DNA of 64,000 bases, taken from NCBI GenBank assembly GCA_945952465.1, contig CAMFIB010000002.1, positions 310,001 through 374,000 of the forward strand, in the 5' to 3' direction. The notes under the pieces are model-generated. The model saw only the letters and a program-made list of their open reading frames with translations, was not told where the DNA came from and ran no database searches. Numbering within the stretch: the stretch's first letter is position 1; each line of letters starts with the position of its first letter. Both the position numbers and the translations under genes were made by a program. Shown one piece after another: positions 17,510 to 27,921 of the stretch. Source of the stretch: an uncultured Pseudomonadota bacterium. Lineage in GTDB: Bacteria; Pseudomonadota; Gammaproteobacteria; Burkholderiales; Burkholderiaceae_C.

Positions 17510-18537
17510 AGGAGCGCGCGGAGCTCTCGAATGCTCTGACCAGCGCGCCCTACAGCTACGATTTTTTTCAGGTGTTGCGCCGTTTGGAGGGCTTGCATCC
17601 GGAGCAGCCGCGATTGGGTTCGGCTGGTCGACCACACCTCGAACCGTTGCGCGTGCGTCAGGACGTTGCACTTCATTTCGCTCCTTCCAGCGTGAGCTCT
17701 AGCGGGGTCGATCAGCAGGGGCGTACGGTGGTTGAGCAGGCCTTCTTCGGACATTTCGGCCCGAATGGACCTCTGCCCATCCACTTGACCGATTTTGTGC
17801 GGGAGCGGATTCGCCATGTCGGCGACCACACGTTGTCCCGGTTCCTCGACACCTTCGGCCACAGATTTGCTTTGTATCTTTACCGTGCATGGGTGCAGGT
17901 GCGCCCCACGGCATCTTTTGACCGACCATCAAGCGATCGGTTCCGCGCCTACGTCGGATCGGCCGTTGGCCTCGGATCATCCTCGCGCCAGAATCGCGAT
18001 GCAGCCCCTGACGAAGTCAAGCTGTACCTGAGCGGCTGGTTGTCGCGCCATGTGCGGCCGCCGGAAGGCCTTGCAGCACTGGTGGCGTCATTCTTCCGTC
18101 TGCCGACGTGTGTCGAAAGCTTTTGCGGTCACTGGATGATGCTGCCCGAATCCGACCGCACCCGTCTGGGCGCCAGGGACATGAGCGCGAAATTGGGGCA
18201 AGGCGTGGTGCTGGGCAAGTCGGTGTGGGATCGTCAACATAAGTTTCGTCTGAAGCTCGGTCCGATGACTTTGTCCCAATATGAAAGTATGCTGCCGGGC
18301 AACTCGGCGCTGTTCAAATTGGACGCTTTCGTTCGTCAATACTGTTGCGACGAATTTTTTTGGGACGCTCAACTGTTGCTGGAAGCTTCCGAGGTGCCGC
18401 AGATTCGGCTGGGCTCATCCGGGCGATTGGGATGGACCACTTGGTTGGGCCGCCGGAGCGCTACAACACCTGCCGGCGATCTGAAGCTGGACGTCGCCGG
18501 TTGGGCGGAGCGGCAGCCTCCAGTGGTTGGGGCATAA
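17473..18537 (+). CDS. tssG: T6SS baseplate protein TssG (ImpH)
   Basis: A 354-residue TssG/ImpH protein. Hallmarks are SYDFFQVLRRLEGLHP at residues about 28-43, RVRQDVALHFAPSSV, and the FFGHFGPNGPLPIHLTDFVR motif near residue 95. It partners TssF in the wedge complex. The first in-frame ATG is at 17473; ATG 17485 (MRSQAD) is an equally plausible start. It overlaps tssF. A 58-base gap precedes clpV. Confidence 0.95.
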   Translation: MGAVMRSQADLLKERAELSNALTSAPYSYDFFQVLRRLEGLHPEQPRLGSAGRPHLEPLRVRQDVALHFAPSSVSSSGVDQQGRTVVEQAFFGHFGPNGPLPIHLTDFVRERIRHVGDHTLSRFLDTFGHRFALYLYRAWVQVRPTASFDRPSSDRFRAYVGSAVGLGSSSRQNRDAAPDEVKLYLSGWLSRHVRPPEGLAALVASFFRLPTCVESFCGHWMMLPESDRTRLGARDMSAKLGQGVVLGKSVWDRQHKFRLKLGPMTLSQYESMLPGNSALFKLDAFVRQYCCDEFFWDAQLLLEASEVPQIRLGSSGRLGWTTWLGRRSATTPAGDLKLDVAGWAERQPPVVGA

Positions 18538-18595
18538 GCAGTTTCAAGAGCTATAACAAGACATTCCGTCAACTAAGAAAAGAGGCGAGATCATC

Positions 18596-21286
18596 ATGAG
18601 CGAAATCAGTCGGGTCGCACTGTTCGGCAAGCTGAACGGGTTGGGGTACAAGGCCATCGAGGGGGCCACGGTGTTCTGCAAGTTGCGCGGCAACCCCTAT
18701 GTGGAGCTGGAGCACTGGCTGACGCAGATCCTGCAAAACCAGGACTCCGACATTCACCGCATCGCGCAGCATTACGGACTCGACTCATCTGTTCTCGCCA
18801 AGGACATGACCACCGCGTTGGACCGGCTGCCGCGCGGCGCCACCGCGATCTCCGATTTCTCGCCCCGCATCGAAAATGCCATCCAACAGGCCTGGACCTA
18901 CTCCACACTGCTGTTTGGCGAATCGCAGGTGCGCACCGGTCATCTGGTGTTCGCGATGCTGAAAACACAGGGGCTGCGCAGCGGGCTGACCGGCATCTCC
19001 AAACAGTTCGAGAAGGTCAAGCCTGAAGATCTGGCTGAAAACTTCGCCAAGATCTGCGACGCGTCGCCGGAAGCGGCCATGCGCGCGCAAGACGGCTCCG
19101 GCACGGGCACCGGCTCCCCTGGTGAAGACAGCGGCGCATTGGCCCCGGCGGCCATGGGCAAGCAGGAAGCGTTGAAAAAATTTGCGGTCGACCTGACCGA
19201 AAAAGCGCGCAAGGGCGAGATCGACCCGGTGACGGGCCGCGATGAAGAGATTCGTCAGATCGTCGACATCCTGATGCGCCGCCGCCAGAACAACCCCCTG
19301 TTGACCGGCGAAGCCGGCGTTGGCAAAACCGCGGTGGTGGAAGGTTTCGCCCAGCGCTTGGCCAAGGGCGACGTACCGCCACAACTGAAGGACGTCTCGT
19401 TGTTGACGCTGGATATCGGCCTTCTGCAGGCGGGCGCGAGCATGAAGGGTGAGTTTGAGCAGCGCTTGCGCCAGGTGATCGACGAGGTGCAGTCCAGCCC
19501 GAAACCCATCATCCTGTTCATCGACGAAATCCACACACTGGTCGGTGCGGGCGGCGCGGCCGGCACCGGCGACGCGGCAAATTTGCTGAAACCCGCCTTG
19601 GCACGCGGCAACCTTCGTACATTGGGTGCCACCACTTGGGCCGAATACAAGAAGTACATCGAGAAGGACCCCGCGCTGACGCGGCGCTTCCAGGTCGTGC
19701 AGGTTCCCGAGCCCGACGAACACAAGGCCATCCTGATGCTGCGCGGCGTGGCGTCGGTTCTGGAAAAGCACCACCGCGTGCAATTGATGGACACCGCCAT
19801 CGAGGCCGCGGTGAAGCTGTCGCACCGCTACATCCCGGCCCGTCAGCTCCCGGACAAGGCGGTCAGTCTGCTCGACACGGCGTGTGCGCGCGTCGCGGTA
19901 TCGCAGCACGCGACCCCGGCCGAGGTCGAGGACAGTCAGCGCCGCATCGAGGCCTTGACAGTGGAGAGCGGCATCATCGAGCGCGAGGGTGAAATCGGCA
20001 TTGACGTCACCGCACGCAAGGCCCGCATAGAAGAGCTGCTGGCGGCCGAAAAGGCGCGTTTGGCCGAGCTAGAGGCGCGGTGGCAAAAGGAAAAGGGCCT
20101 TGTCGATCGGCTGCTGGAAATTCGCAAGCAACTGCGCGCCGGCTCGCAACCGGTCGACAAGGCGACTGCGAGCGACGCGCCGCCGGCAACCCCGGATCGG
20201 ACCGCGTTGCTGTCGGAACTGGCCGCGCTGCAAGCCAGCATCGCCGAGGTGCAAGGCGAGTCGCCATTGATCCTGCCGTCTGTGGAAGAGCAGGCGGTGG
20301 CATCTGTGGTGGCGGACTGGACTGGTATTCCGGTCGGCCGCATGGTGAAGAACGAAATCGAGTCGGTGCTCAACCTCGCGGAGAACCTGAACAAGCGCGT
20401 GATCGGCCAGCGGCATGGCCTCGAGATGATCGCCAAGCGCATCCAAACCTCCCGCGCGCGGCTCGACAACCCCAATAAGCCGATTGGCGTATTCATGCTC
20501 TGCGGCACTTCCGGCGTCGGCAAGACCGAGACCGCGTTGGCGTTGGCCGAAGCCCTCTATGGCGGCGAGCAGAACGTCATCACAATCAACATGAGCGAGT
20601 TCCAAGAGGCGCACACCGTCTCCACGCTCAAGGGCGCGCCGCCCGGCTATGTGGGGTATGGCGAAGGTGGCATCCTGACCGAAGCGGTGCGCCGTCGGCC
20701 TTACAGCGTGGTGCTGCTCGACGAGGTCGAGAAGGCCCACACTGACGTGCACGAAATCTTCTTCCAGGTCTTCGACAAAGGCCAGATGGAAGACGGCGAA
20801 GGCCGCATGATCGATTTCAAGAACACGATCATTCTGCTTACGTCGAATGCCGGCTCCGAACTGGTGATGAGCATGTGCAAGGACCCCGAACTGCTGCCGG
20901 ATGCCGAGTCGCTCGCCACCGCATTGAAGCCAGCGCTGATGAAGATATTTCCGCCCGCATTGCTGGGCCGCTTGGTCGTGATCCCGTACTACCCGCTGTC
21001 GCCGGACATGATGGGCCAGATCGTGCGCCTGCAACTCAACCGCATCAAGAAACGCGTGGAGCAGAACCATGGCGTGCCGTTCGACTACTCGGACGATGTC
21101 GTGAAGCTGGTGGTGTCGCGCTGCAATGACGCCGAATCCGGAGGCCGCATCATCGACTCGATTTTGACCAACGCGGTCCTGCCCACCATTTCCACCGAGT
21201 ACCTGACGCGCTTGGCGCAGGGCGGCGCAATCGGCAAGGTGGAACTGGGTGTGGCCAACAACGACTTCACATACGTGTTCGACTGA
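18596..21286 (+). CDS. tssH: T6SS sheath-recycling ATPase TssH (ClpV)
   Basis: An 896-residue ClpB/Hsp100-type AAA+ ATPase of ClpV length. It has an N-terminal double-Clp domain (residues 1-160). The first AAA module has Walker A GEAGVGKTAVVEG near residue 240 and Walker B LFIDEIHTL near 305. A coiled middle domain follows, and the second AAA module has GTSGVGKTETALAL near 636 and VVLLDEVEKAH. ClpV disassembles contracted TssBC sheaths for reuse. It stands between tssG and vgrG, as in many proteobacterial clusters. Confidence 0.97.
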   Translation: MSEISRVALFGKLNGLGYKAIEGATVFCKLRGNPYVELEHWLTQILQNQDSDIHRIAQHYGLDSSVLAKDMTTALDRLPRGATAISDFSPRIENAIQQAWTYSTLLFGESQVRTGHLVFAMLKTQGLRSGLTGISKQFEKVKPEDLAENFAKICDASPEAAMRAQDGSGTGTGSPGEDSGALAPAAMGKQEALKKFAVDLTEKARKGEIDPVTGRDEEIRQIVDILMRRRQNNPLLTGEAGVGKTAVVEGFAQRLAKGDVPPQLKDVSLLTLDIGLLQAGASMKGEFEQRLRQVIDEVQSSPKPIILFIDEIHTLVGAGGAAGTGDAANLLKPALARGNLRTLGATTWAEYKKYIEKDPALTRRFQVVQVPEPDEHKAILMLRGVASVLEKHHRVQLMDTAIEAAVKLSHRYIPARQLPDKAVSLLDTACARVAVSQHATPAEVEDSQRRIEALTVESGIIEREGEIGIDVTARKARIEELLAAEKARLAELEARWQKEKGLVDRLLEIRKQLRAGSQPVDKATASDAPPATPDRTALLSELAALQASIAEVQGESPLILPSVEEQAVASVVADWTGIPVGRMVKNEIESVLNLAENLNKRVIGQRHGLEMIAKRIQTSRARLDNPNKPIGVFMLCGTSGVGKTETALALAEALYGGEQNVITINMSEFQEAHTVSTLKGAPPGYVGYGEGGILTEAVRRRPYSVVLLDEVEKAHTDVHEIFFQVFDKGQMEDGEGRMIDFKNTIILLTSNAGSELVMSMCKDPELLPDAESLATALKPALMKIFPPALLGRLVVIPYYPLSPDMMGQIVRLQLNRIKKRVEQNHGVPFDYSDDVVKLVVSRCNDAESGGRIIDSILTNAVLPTISTEYLTRLAQGGAIGKVELGVANNDFTYVFD

Positions 21287-21340
21287 CGGCACAACGGCCC
21301 ATTTTGATCGCCCACCTTCCCTTGCATCGGAGCATCGGCC

Positions 21341-24238
21341 ATGGCTGACAGCATCAATACATCGATCCAACTTGAGTCCGACTGCAAGAAAGAACTGTTC
21401 CCGTTGGAGATGCGCGGTCAGGAAAACTTGTCGGATTTGCCAGAGTTTGACCTCATCGCGCTGTCGGAAAGCAGTGACGTCCAGACCGAAGATGTGTTGG
21501 GCAAGACGTTCACGTTGGTGGTCAAGTTCAACAACGCCGACCAGGAGGGCGAGCGCCGGTATGGCGGCTACTGTGTCCAGATGATCCGGGGCGGCAAGAT
21601 CGGCCGGTATTTTTCGTACGGGTTGACGCTGCGCCCCTGGTTCTGGATGCTCACCAAGCGGACCAATTCGCGTGTTTTCCAGAAGTTGACCACGCCCAAG
21701 ATCATCAAAAAGATCTTCGAAGACTATTCCATCGTGGTGGTCGATGACGCGGGGCTGAAGGAGAACTACAAAGAGCGGCGGTACTGCATCCAGTACAACG
21801 AAAGTGACTTCAATTTCCTCTCCCGATTGATGGAGGAGGAAGGTATCTATTACTGGTTCGAGTACGACGGCGCCAAGCAGAAGCTCATGTTGGCCGACGG
21901 CCCAGTTCCGCACAAGGAACTGAAGCTCGGTGCGACGATGAACTATGTCGACGACTACACCAGCAACGCGCGGGGCAACGAGATCACATCGTGGTTTGGA
22001 GCCGCCCGGCATTATTCGGGCAAGCACGCGTCGGCCGACTACGACTTCAAGAAGTCGAAGGTCAAGCTCGGTGTAGAAATTGCGTTCGAAGGGAAGTTCG
22101 ACGAATCGAAATACGAGGTGTTCGAATACCCCGGCAACTACCTGGAGAACGCGGACGGCGAAAAGTTGGCCAAGGTCCGCGCGATCGAGCTGTCGTTGCC
22201 GGACTACCACGCTTTCTGCTCCACCAGCTGGCCCGATGTCAAGGTGGGCGAGTTGTTTAAGCTGGATCGTCACGGGGACAAGGCCGAAAACACGGAGTAC
22301 CTCATCATCGGCGGCGCGTTCAATATCTGGCATGCCGGGTACGAAGGAATGGACTGGAGCAGCTACGCCAAGACGAGGGAGGCCGATCATTTCAGGTTCG
22401 TCAACCGAACGGTGGGCCAGTGGCCGGGTTCGGAAAAACTGATGGCGCTCATCGGCGCGGGCCAGATTGGCAGGTCCATCAGCTGTGACATCCACCTGCG
22501 TGTCATCCCCAGTGATCCGGGTTACCGACCCATTCGCAAAACGCCCAAGACGGTTATGCCGGGACCGCAAACGGCGGTGGTAGTGGGCCCCAAGGGTAAG
22601 GAAATCTACACCGACGAATTCGGACGCGTCAAGGTGCAGTTCCACTGGGACCGCAAAGGAAAGAAAGACGAAAACAGCTCGTGTTTCGTGCGGGTGTCGA
22701 AGCCCTGGGCCGGCAAGGGCTGGGGTGGTTACTTCATCCCGCGCATCGGGCAGGAGGTGATCGTCGAGTTCATGGAGGGGGATCCCGATCGGCCGGTGGT
22801 GACCGGGCGCCTCTATAACGACGATCAGGAAATTCCCTACGAGACACCCACGCAAAGTGGCTTCAAGACCCGTTCAACGCCTGGTGGCGGCGTCGAGAAT
22901 TTCAACGAGATCATGTTCGAGGACAAGATCGGCGAAGAGCTGTTCAGCATGCACGCTGAGCGTGACATGGCCACGTCCGTCGAGCGGGATGACTCCACCG
23001 TGGTTGATCGGGACCAGACATTGGCCGTCAAGCGTGACCATACCACCAGTGTGACGCGCGATCGCAGCGTCACGGTGATGCGCAACGAGACCAAAATGGT
23101 CAACGTCGACCAGAAGAACACGGTCAAGGGCAAGCAGAACAACCAGGTCGTCGGTGACCGGGTGACCTTCGCCGATGCCACCGACACGCTGACGGTGACG
23201 GGTGCCAGCACCCACACGGTGGTTGGCGCGCGCAGCGACATTTCCAAGGCCGGCGAGACGCGCCACGTGACCGGCAACCAGTCGGTCACGGTCACCGGCA
23301 ATATCACCTATAAAGCCGCAAAGATGAGCTTCGAGGCGGCTCACATCGACTGGCTGGTGACCGGCGCCAGTTCGAAGTACATCACCGTGCCCACGGGCCC
23401 GTTGCACCTGATGGCCAACAAGATCAAGTTGATGAGCAACACCGGTATCGAAATGATGTCGGTGGGCAGCATCGACGCGACGTCGGTGGGTTCCAACACC
23501 ACCGTGCTGGGCCCGAATTCCAGCGGCTACATCGGCTTCAATTCCGAATGCACGATGGGCATTTCTCGCTCGACGTTCATGGGCATGAACATGGAGAACA
23601 CGCTGGCCATTGCCATCTCCAACTTCGCGGGCGTCTCCATCGAGAACACTCTGGGCGTCAAGCTGGTCAACTGCGCGGCCCCTGAAATCGAGACGATGGC
23701 CGTCAACGTCGATCTGTCACCCCTTCATACTTTCTCGCCTGGCGTCGGAGCCGGCGCCGTTGCTGGTGCTGCGGTGGCGGGTGTGTTGGGTGCGGTGGCT
23801 GGCGCGGCAGGAGCGTGGGCCGACGTCAAAGCCACGCTCAAGCAATATGCTGACGCCGCCAAAGCCCTTGACACCGCTTCCAAGGAAGCCCGGGCCGCCG
23901 GGTTGCCCGGCCTGGCCGATCGGCTCTCCCAACTGGCCGGTGTGACCCGGAACCGGCGGATCGAAGGGATCCTCGGTGCGATTCCCGGCGTCGGCACGGT
24001 GGCCATGGTGGCTGCCGAGGGCCTCGTTGCTTATGAGGCCTCGGAAGCGCCGGAGGGCAGCAACACCTGGAAGACCGCCGGTGAAAAGCTGGCAGACGAC
24101 CAATCGCGCAATGCAGATGGCAGCGCCGCGCCGCCGGCCCCGCCGCCTCCGCCACCGCCCGCCTGGCCGTGGTCCGACGACCCGGACGAAGATCCGGAAC
24201 CCACTCAGGAGTGGACACCGACTCCGCCCAAGAAGTAA
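21341..24238 (+). CDS. vgrG: T6SS spike protein VgrG with C-terminal extension
   Basis: A 965-residue VgrG. Residues about 30-390 are the gp27-like hub (SRLMEEEGIYYWFEYD). Residues about 415-505 are the gp5 OB-fold (GRVKVQFHWDRKG, FIPRIGQEVIVEFMEGDPDRP). Residues about 545-665 are a needle of short V.RD.T-type repeats (SVERDDSTVVDRDQTLAVKR and onward). After residue about 780 comes an extra segment: a Gly/Ala-rich hydrophobic helix, an Ala-rich helical stretch, and a proline-rich acidic tail (APPAPPPPPPPAWPW). This extension may dock the DUF2169/PAAR cargo set encoded next, or be a membrane-active domain. No known enzymatic toxin motif was seen. Confidence 0.95.
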   Translation: MADSINTSIQLESDCKKELFPLEMRGQENLSDLPEFDLIALSESSDVQTEDVLGKTFTLVVKFNNADQEGERRYGGYCVQMIRGGKIGRYFSYGLTLRPWFWMLTKRTNSRVFQKLTTPKIIKKIFEDYSIVVVDDAGLKENYKERRYCIQYNESDFNFLSRLMEEEGIYYWFEYDGAKQKLMLADGPVPHKELKLGATMNYVDDYTSNARGNEITSWFGAARHYSGKHASADYDFKKSKVKLGVEIAFEGKFDESKYEVFEYPGNYLENADGEKLAKVRAIELSLPDYHAFCSTSWPDVKVGELFKLDRHGDKAENTEYLIIGGAFNIWHAGYEGMDWSSYAKTREADHFRFVNRTVGQWPGSEKLMALIGAGQIGRSISCDIHLRVIPSDPGYRPIRKTPKTVMPGPQTAVVVGPKGKEIYTDEFGRVKVQFHWDRKGKKDENSSCFVRVSKPWAGKGWGGYFIPRIGQEVIVEFMEGDPDRPVVTGRLYNDDQEIPYETPTQSGFKTRSTPGGGVENFNEIMFEDKIGEELFSMHAERDMATSVERDDSTVVDRDQTLAVKRDHTTSVTRDRSVTVMRNETKMVNVDQKNTVKGKQNNQVVGDRVTFADATDTLTVTGASTHTVVGARSDISKAGETRHVTGNQSVTVTGNITYKAAKMSFEAAHIDWLVTGASSKYITVPTGPLHLMANKIKLMSNTGIEMMSVGSIDATSVGSNTTVLGPNSSGYIGFNSECTMGISRSTFMGMNMENTLAIAISNFAGVSIENTLGVKLVNCAAPEIETMAVNVDLSPLHTFSPGVGAGAVAGAAVAGVLGAVAGAAGAWADVKATLKQYADAAKALDTASKEARAAGLPGLADRLSQLAGVTRNRRIEGILGAIPGVGTVAMVAAEGLVAYEASEAPEGSNTWKTAGEKLADDQSRNADGSAAPPAPPPPPPPAWPWSDDPDEDPEPTQEWTPTPPKK

Positions 24239-24254
24239 GCCGGATTGCGCAGCG

Positions 24255-26849
24255 ATGCAAGTCATCAAGCCTCAGGCACTCGGCCTTTCGACCCGGCCGA
24301 TCGAATTCAAAAAGCGCTTCGGGCTTTGCATCAGCGCTTACCTGCACTTGCCTTTCCAGCAGGCTGCGGGTGGCACGCTGTGGGCCGAACAATCGATGTG
24401 GGGCTTCCTCACCAAGGAAATGGCCGCGCCGCTGATTGATGAGGGCGTCGCCAAACTCACGCCGGAGTTCCTGGTCCATGGCAAAGCCTTTCCGCCGCAA
24501 CGCCCGGCGCCGGCTTGCGCGGTGCGCGCGAGTTTTGCCGGCGCGGAAAAGACCGTGCTGGTGTTCGGTGACCGGTACTGGCATGGTGGACAAGCCAGTT
24601 CGCCGCAGCCTTTCGACAGCATGGACCTCCGCTGGCCCCTGGCCTATGGCGGTCCGGACTTTCCGTCCAACCCCTCGGGTCGTGGGCGCCAGCCGACCGA
24701 CGGCGTGACCTGGCTTCCAAACACCGAACTGCCCCATGATCGGCTGCAGCGCCGCGAGCAGGCCGTGGCTCCTGCCGGATTCGGCGCGCTAGATGTCATG
24801 CATCCCGCGCGGGCCCGTTACCGCGGCACCTACGATGCCGATTACCTGAAGCTCCATGCGCCCGGTTTTGCACCCGACACCGACTGGCGCCACTTCAATC
24901 TGGCACCTGCGGACCAGTGGATGACGGCCCCCTTGCGGGGCGACGAGGCGTTTGCCTTCGAGAACATGCATCCGGACAAACCCCTTCTAGAGGGGCGCCT
25001 GCCGGGCTTCCGCGCGAGGGTCTTTGCCGGTTACCGGATGCCCGAGGGCGAGCCGAAGGTCCGCGAAGTGCCGTTGCGCTTGACCACGGTCTGGTTTTTC
25101 CCACACGCGGAACGCTGCATCGCGATCTTTCAGGGATTGGCCGAAGTGGATACCGACGACGGCTCCGACATCGCCAGCCTTTTGGGCGCGGTGGAGCGGC
25201 TCGACGAGGTCAAGCCCGACCAGCACTACGTCGACGCGGCCGCGAAGCGGGTCGACGCGCAACTCGGCCCCATTTATTCCATCATCGACAGCGACCTGCT
25301 GCCCACCGGCGTGAGCACACTGGACCCGGATGTGGTGGCCGCCAAGGAGCCCTTCGAGATGGCGGGTCTGCAGGCCGACGCCCAGTACCGCCGCGCGCAG
25401 ATCGACGTGGAATTTGCCCGGGATGCGGCGGTCCGGATGGGAAAAAACCCGGACAAGCTGAAGATTCAGATGCCGCCGCGGGAAAAGGTGCCTGAAGGCG
25501 AGGCGCTTGCGCCCTACCTCGAACAGAAGCTGAAAGAGTCGCAGGCGCAGCAATGGGCTGCGGTCGAAGACGCGGTGACCACGCTCGAGCGCACCATCGT
25601 GATGTGCGAGGAAGAGAAGGTCGACATCTCGCGTCTGCAGCACCGGGGCCCGCCGCTGTACAACGCCGAGACGCATCTGGCGGAGATTCGCCGCCAGGCG
25701 TCGGTGGGCACCCACCCGCCCGACTTCTCGAAATTGCTCCCCAAGCTCTGCCAAATGGAAGAGAGTTTGGTGAAGGGCTACCTACAGTCCGCCCACAGGC
25801 AACCGCCGGCCTATCCGATGGCGCAGGACGAAGCGGCCAGCCTGCGGGCCGAAATGATCGAGGCGATTCCCGCGGGCATCAAGTTCTTCGCTGGCATGGA
25901 TTTCACCGGCGCCGATTTTTCGGGGCTGGACCTGCGCGAGGTCAATTTCCAGGGCGCCTGGCTGGAGAGTGTCAACTTTTCGGGTGCCAACCTTTCGGGT
26001 GCGAATTTCTCGCAGGCCGTGCTGGCCCATGCGAATCTGGAAGGCGCGACAGCGCTGGGAACCCTGTTCTGCAAGGCCAACCTGGGCAAGGCCCTGCTCT
26101 CGCGAGGCGTGTTCGACAGCGCAGACTTTTCCGAAGCCACGCTCACCGGTTGCGCTTTCGCCGGCACCCAGATGCGCCGCGCCAAGTTTGCGAAAACCGA
26201 CCTGTTGGAAACCACCTGGGGCGAGGCCGATTGGAGCGGCGCCGAACTGGCGGGGCAACTGTTCCACAAAGTGGATCTGCAGGGCATGCTCCTGACCGAA
26301 GCCGATTTGTCGGCCTGCAATTTCCTCGAGTGCGACCTCACGAAAGTGGACCTGCGGGGCGCCACACTGACCGGCGCGACCTTCGTGACCTGCAGGCTGG
26401 ACCATGCGAAATTGTCGGGTGCCCAGTGCATGGGTGCGATCGCGGTCAAGGACTGCACGCTGATTCAGGTCGACATGAACCAGGCGAATTTGCAGAACTT
26501 CAATTTCGGGGCCTCGAATCTGCGCGGCGCGCGGATGGTGCGCGCCACGCTGGACGGGGCCAACCTCACCGATGCGCGCATGGAAGGCGCCGACCTGCGC
26601 CTCGCCACCGCCAAGGGCGCGCTGGTCCGGAAAACCGTTCTGCTGTCGGCCAACCTCGCCGGGGTGAATTTCACCGACGCCATCCTGTCCCATGCCGACC
26701 TTCGCGGTGTCGATCTGCGGCGCAGCAACCTGTTCGGTGCCGATCTGAGCCGGGTGCGGCTGGACGATGCGACCAGCTTCGACGGCGCCCTCGTCACGCG
26801 CGCGCGCACCTGGCCCCGTGTGGCCGCCGAGAAAAAGGCCGGCGCATGA
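24255..26849 (+). CDS. DUF2169 adaptor fused to pentapeptide repeats
   Basis: An 864-residue two-part protein. The N-terminal half (residues 1 to about 330; LAYGGPDFPSNPSGRG and TTVWFFPHAERCIAIFQG are typical) is DUF2169, a family known from T6SS loci as an adaptor that helps load PAAR or effector cargo on VgrG. A helical linker follows. From about residue 545 to 848 it is a long pentapeptide-repeat beta-helix (GADFSGLDLREVNFQ pattern). The start ATG lies 16 bases after the vgrG stop; an earlier in-frame codon inside vgrG was rejected. The stop overlaps the next gene as ATGA. Role in spike assembly is inferred from family and place. Confidence 0.85.
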   Translation: MQVIKPQALGLSTRPIEFKKRFGLCISAYLHLPFQQAAGGTLWAEQSMWGFLTKEMAAPLIDEGVAKLTPEFLVHGKAFPPQRPAPACAVRASFAGAEKTVLVFGDRYWHGGQASSPQPFDSMDLRWPLAYGGPDFPSNPSGRGRQPTDGVTWLPNTELPHDRLQRREQAVAPAGFGALDVMHPARARYRGTYDADYLKLHAPGFAPDTDWRHFNLAPADQWMTAPLRGDEAFAFENMHPDKPLLEGRLPGFRARVFAGYRMPEGEPKVREVPLRLTTVWFFPHAERCIAIFQGLAEVDTDDGSDIASLLGAVERLDEVKPDQHYVDAAAKRVDAQLGPIYSIIDSDLLPTGVSTLDPDVVAAKEPFEMAGLQADAQYRRAQIDVEFARDAAVRMGKNPDKLKIQMPPREKVPEGEALAPYLEQKLKESQAQQWAAVEDAVTTLERTIVMCEEEKVDISRLQHRGPPLYNAETHLAEIRRQASVGTHPPDFSKLLPKLCQMEESLVKGYLQSAHRQPPAYPMAQDEAASLRAEMIEAIPAGIKFFAGMDFTGADFSGLDLREVNFQGAWLESVNFSGANLSGANFSQAVLAHANLEGATALGTLFCKANLGKALLSRGVFDSADFSEATLTGCAFAGTQMRRAKFAKTDLLETTWGEADWSGAELAGQLFHKVDLQGMLLTEADLSACNFLECDLTKVDLRGATLTGATFVTCRLDHAKLSGAQCMGAIAVKDCTLIQVDMNQANLQNFNFGASNLRGARMVRATLDGANLTDARMEGADLRLATAKGALVRKTVLLSANLAGVNFTDAILSHADLRGVDLRRSNLFGADLSRVRLDDATSFDGALVTRARTWPRVAAEKKAGA

Positions 26850-27898
26850 GCCCCGAACTGCTCGCCATCGCCGTCAGCGTCGGAGAAGCGCTGGACGGCC
26901 TGAACCTCAGCAAGAAGACCTATGCCGGTCTGCCGCTGGGCGGCGCAAGCTTCAGCAACATGTTGTTCGAGGAAACCGATTTCCGCGGCGCCGATTTGCG
27001 GGAAACGGTGTTTAGCCAGTGCGACCTTCGCGGTGCGCTGCTGACCGGTGCGCAACTGCGGCGAGCCGTGTTCAACCGCTGCATCCTCGACCACGCCGAT
27101 CTCCGGCAGACCAATCTGCACGGCGCGGTGTTCTCCGAATGCGACATGGCGCACGCGCAGATTGCGCAGTCCGCGCTGTCGATGGCGACGATGGCCAAAT
27201 GCAAGCTCGACCACGCCAACTTCCGTGGCAGCCAACTGGACGCGGGCCTGATCAGCCAATCGACGCTGCTCGACGTCTGCGCCGACGACACCAGTTGGCA
27301 GTACACCACGGTCAATGAATGCGATCTGACCCAGTTGACCTGGCAGGGAGCGACGATGTTGCGCAACGTTTTTTTCAAGACGGCGCTGAAAGGCATGTCG
27401 TTCGCCGGACTGAACCTGGAGGGAACGCAGTTTTCGTCCGCCGATCTGGAGGGCGCCGATTTCAGCGGCGTCACGATCAAGCAATGCAATTTCCAGAGCG
27501 CGAAGCTCGACGGCGCGCGTTTCGCCGACGCGATCGCAAATGGCGCGATCTTCTGCGGTGTGAACGGGAAGGCGGTTGATTTCTCGCGTGCCAAACTCCG
27601 GCAGGCCTTGTTCACCGGAGCCGAACTGCCGATGGCGCGGTTCGTGGGTGCCGACCTCCATCAAGCCCATTTCGCCGGGGCCAAGCTGCCCGGCGCCAAC
27701 CTGACCCGCGCCGACCTGACCTATGCGGATTTCCGCCATGCCGATCTGACGCTGGCGGACCTGCGCGACGCCAGCATGATGCGCACGGTGCTGCACGGTG
27801 CATTGACCGAGAACGCCCAGATGACGGACCGTGTGCGCGCCATCGAAACCGACCCCGATCTGGCTGCGGCGGAACGCTGGCAACCGGCCGTCGGCTGA
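26846..27898 (+). CDS. Pentapeptide-repeat protein
   Basis: A 350-residue protein made almost wholly of pentapeptide repeats (A(D/N)LxG pattern such as FRGADLRETVFSQCDLRGAL) from about residue 30 to 330. It would fold as a right-handed quadrilateral beta-helix. It overlaps the upstream DUF2169-pentapeptide gene by 4 bases (ATGA) and is probably its structural partner in the spike-loading complex. Some pentapeptide proteins mimic DNA or act as effectors, but nothing in the sequence points that way. Fold certain, function uncertain. Confidence 0.82.
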   Translation: MSPELLAIAVSVGEALDGLNLSKKTYAGLPLGGASFSNMLFEETDFRGADLRETVFSQCDLRGALLTGAQLRRAVFNRCILDHADLRQTNLHGAVFSECDMAHAQIAQSALSMATMAKCKLDHANFRGSQLDAGLISQSTLLDVCADDTSWQYTTVNECDLTQLTWQGATMLRNVFFKTALKGMSFAGLNLEGTQFSSADLEGADFSGVTIKQCNFQSAKLDGARFADAIANGAIFCGVNGKAVDFSRAKLRQALFTGAELPMARFVGADLHQAHFAGAKLPGANLTRADLTYADFRHADLTLADLRDASMMRTVLHGALTENAQMTDRVRAIETDPDLAAAERWQPAVG

Positions 27899-27921
27899 AT
27901 CACCTTTTCACGGAGCAGACC

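Noticed and set aside
20069-22855. Long open frame (over 900 codons) on the - strand across clpV and vgrG
   Set aside because: It lies opposite two certain genes, has no family motif, is rich in His/Arg/Val as expected of an antisense shadow of GC-rich codons, and has no ribosome site.
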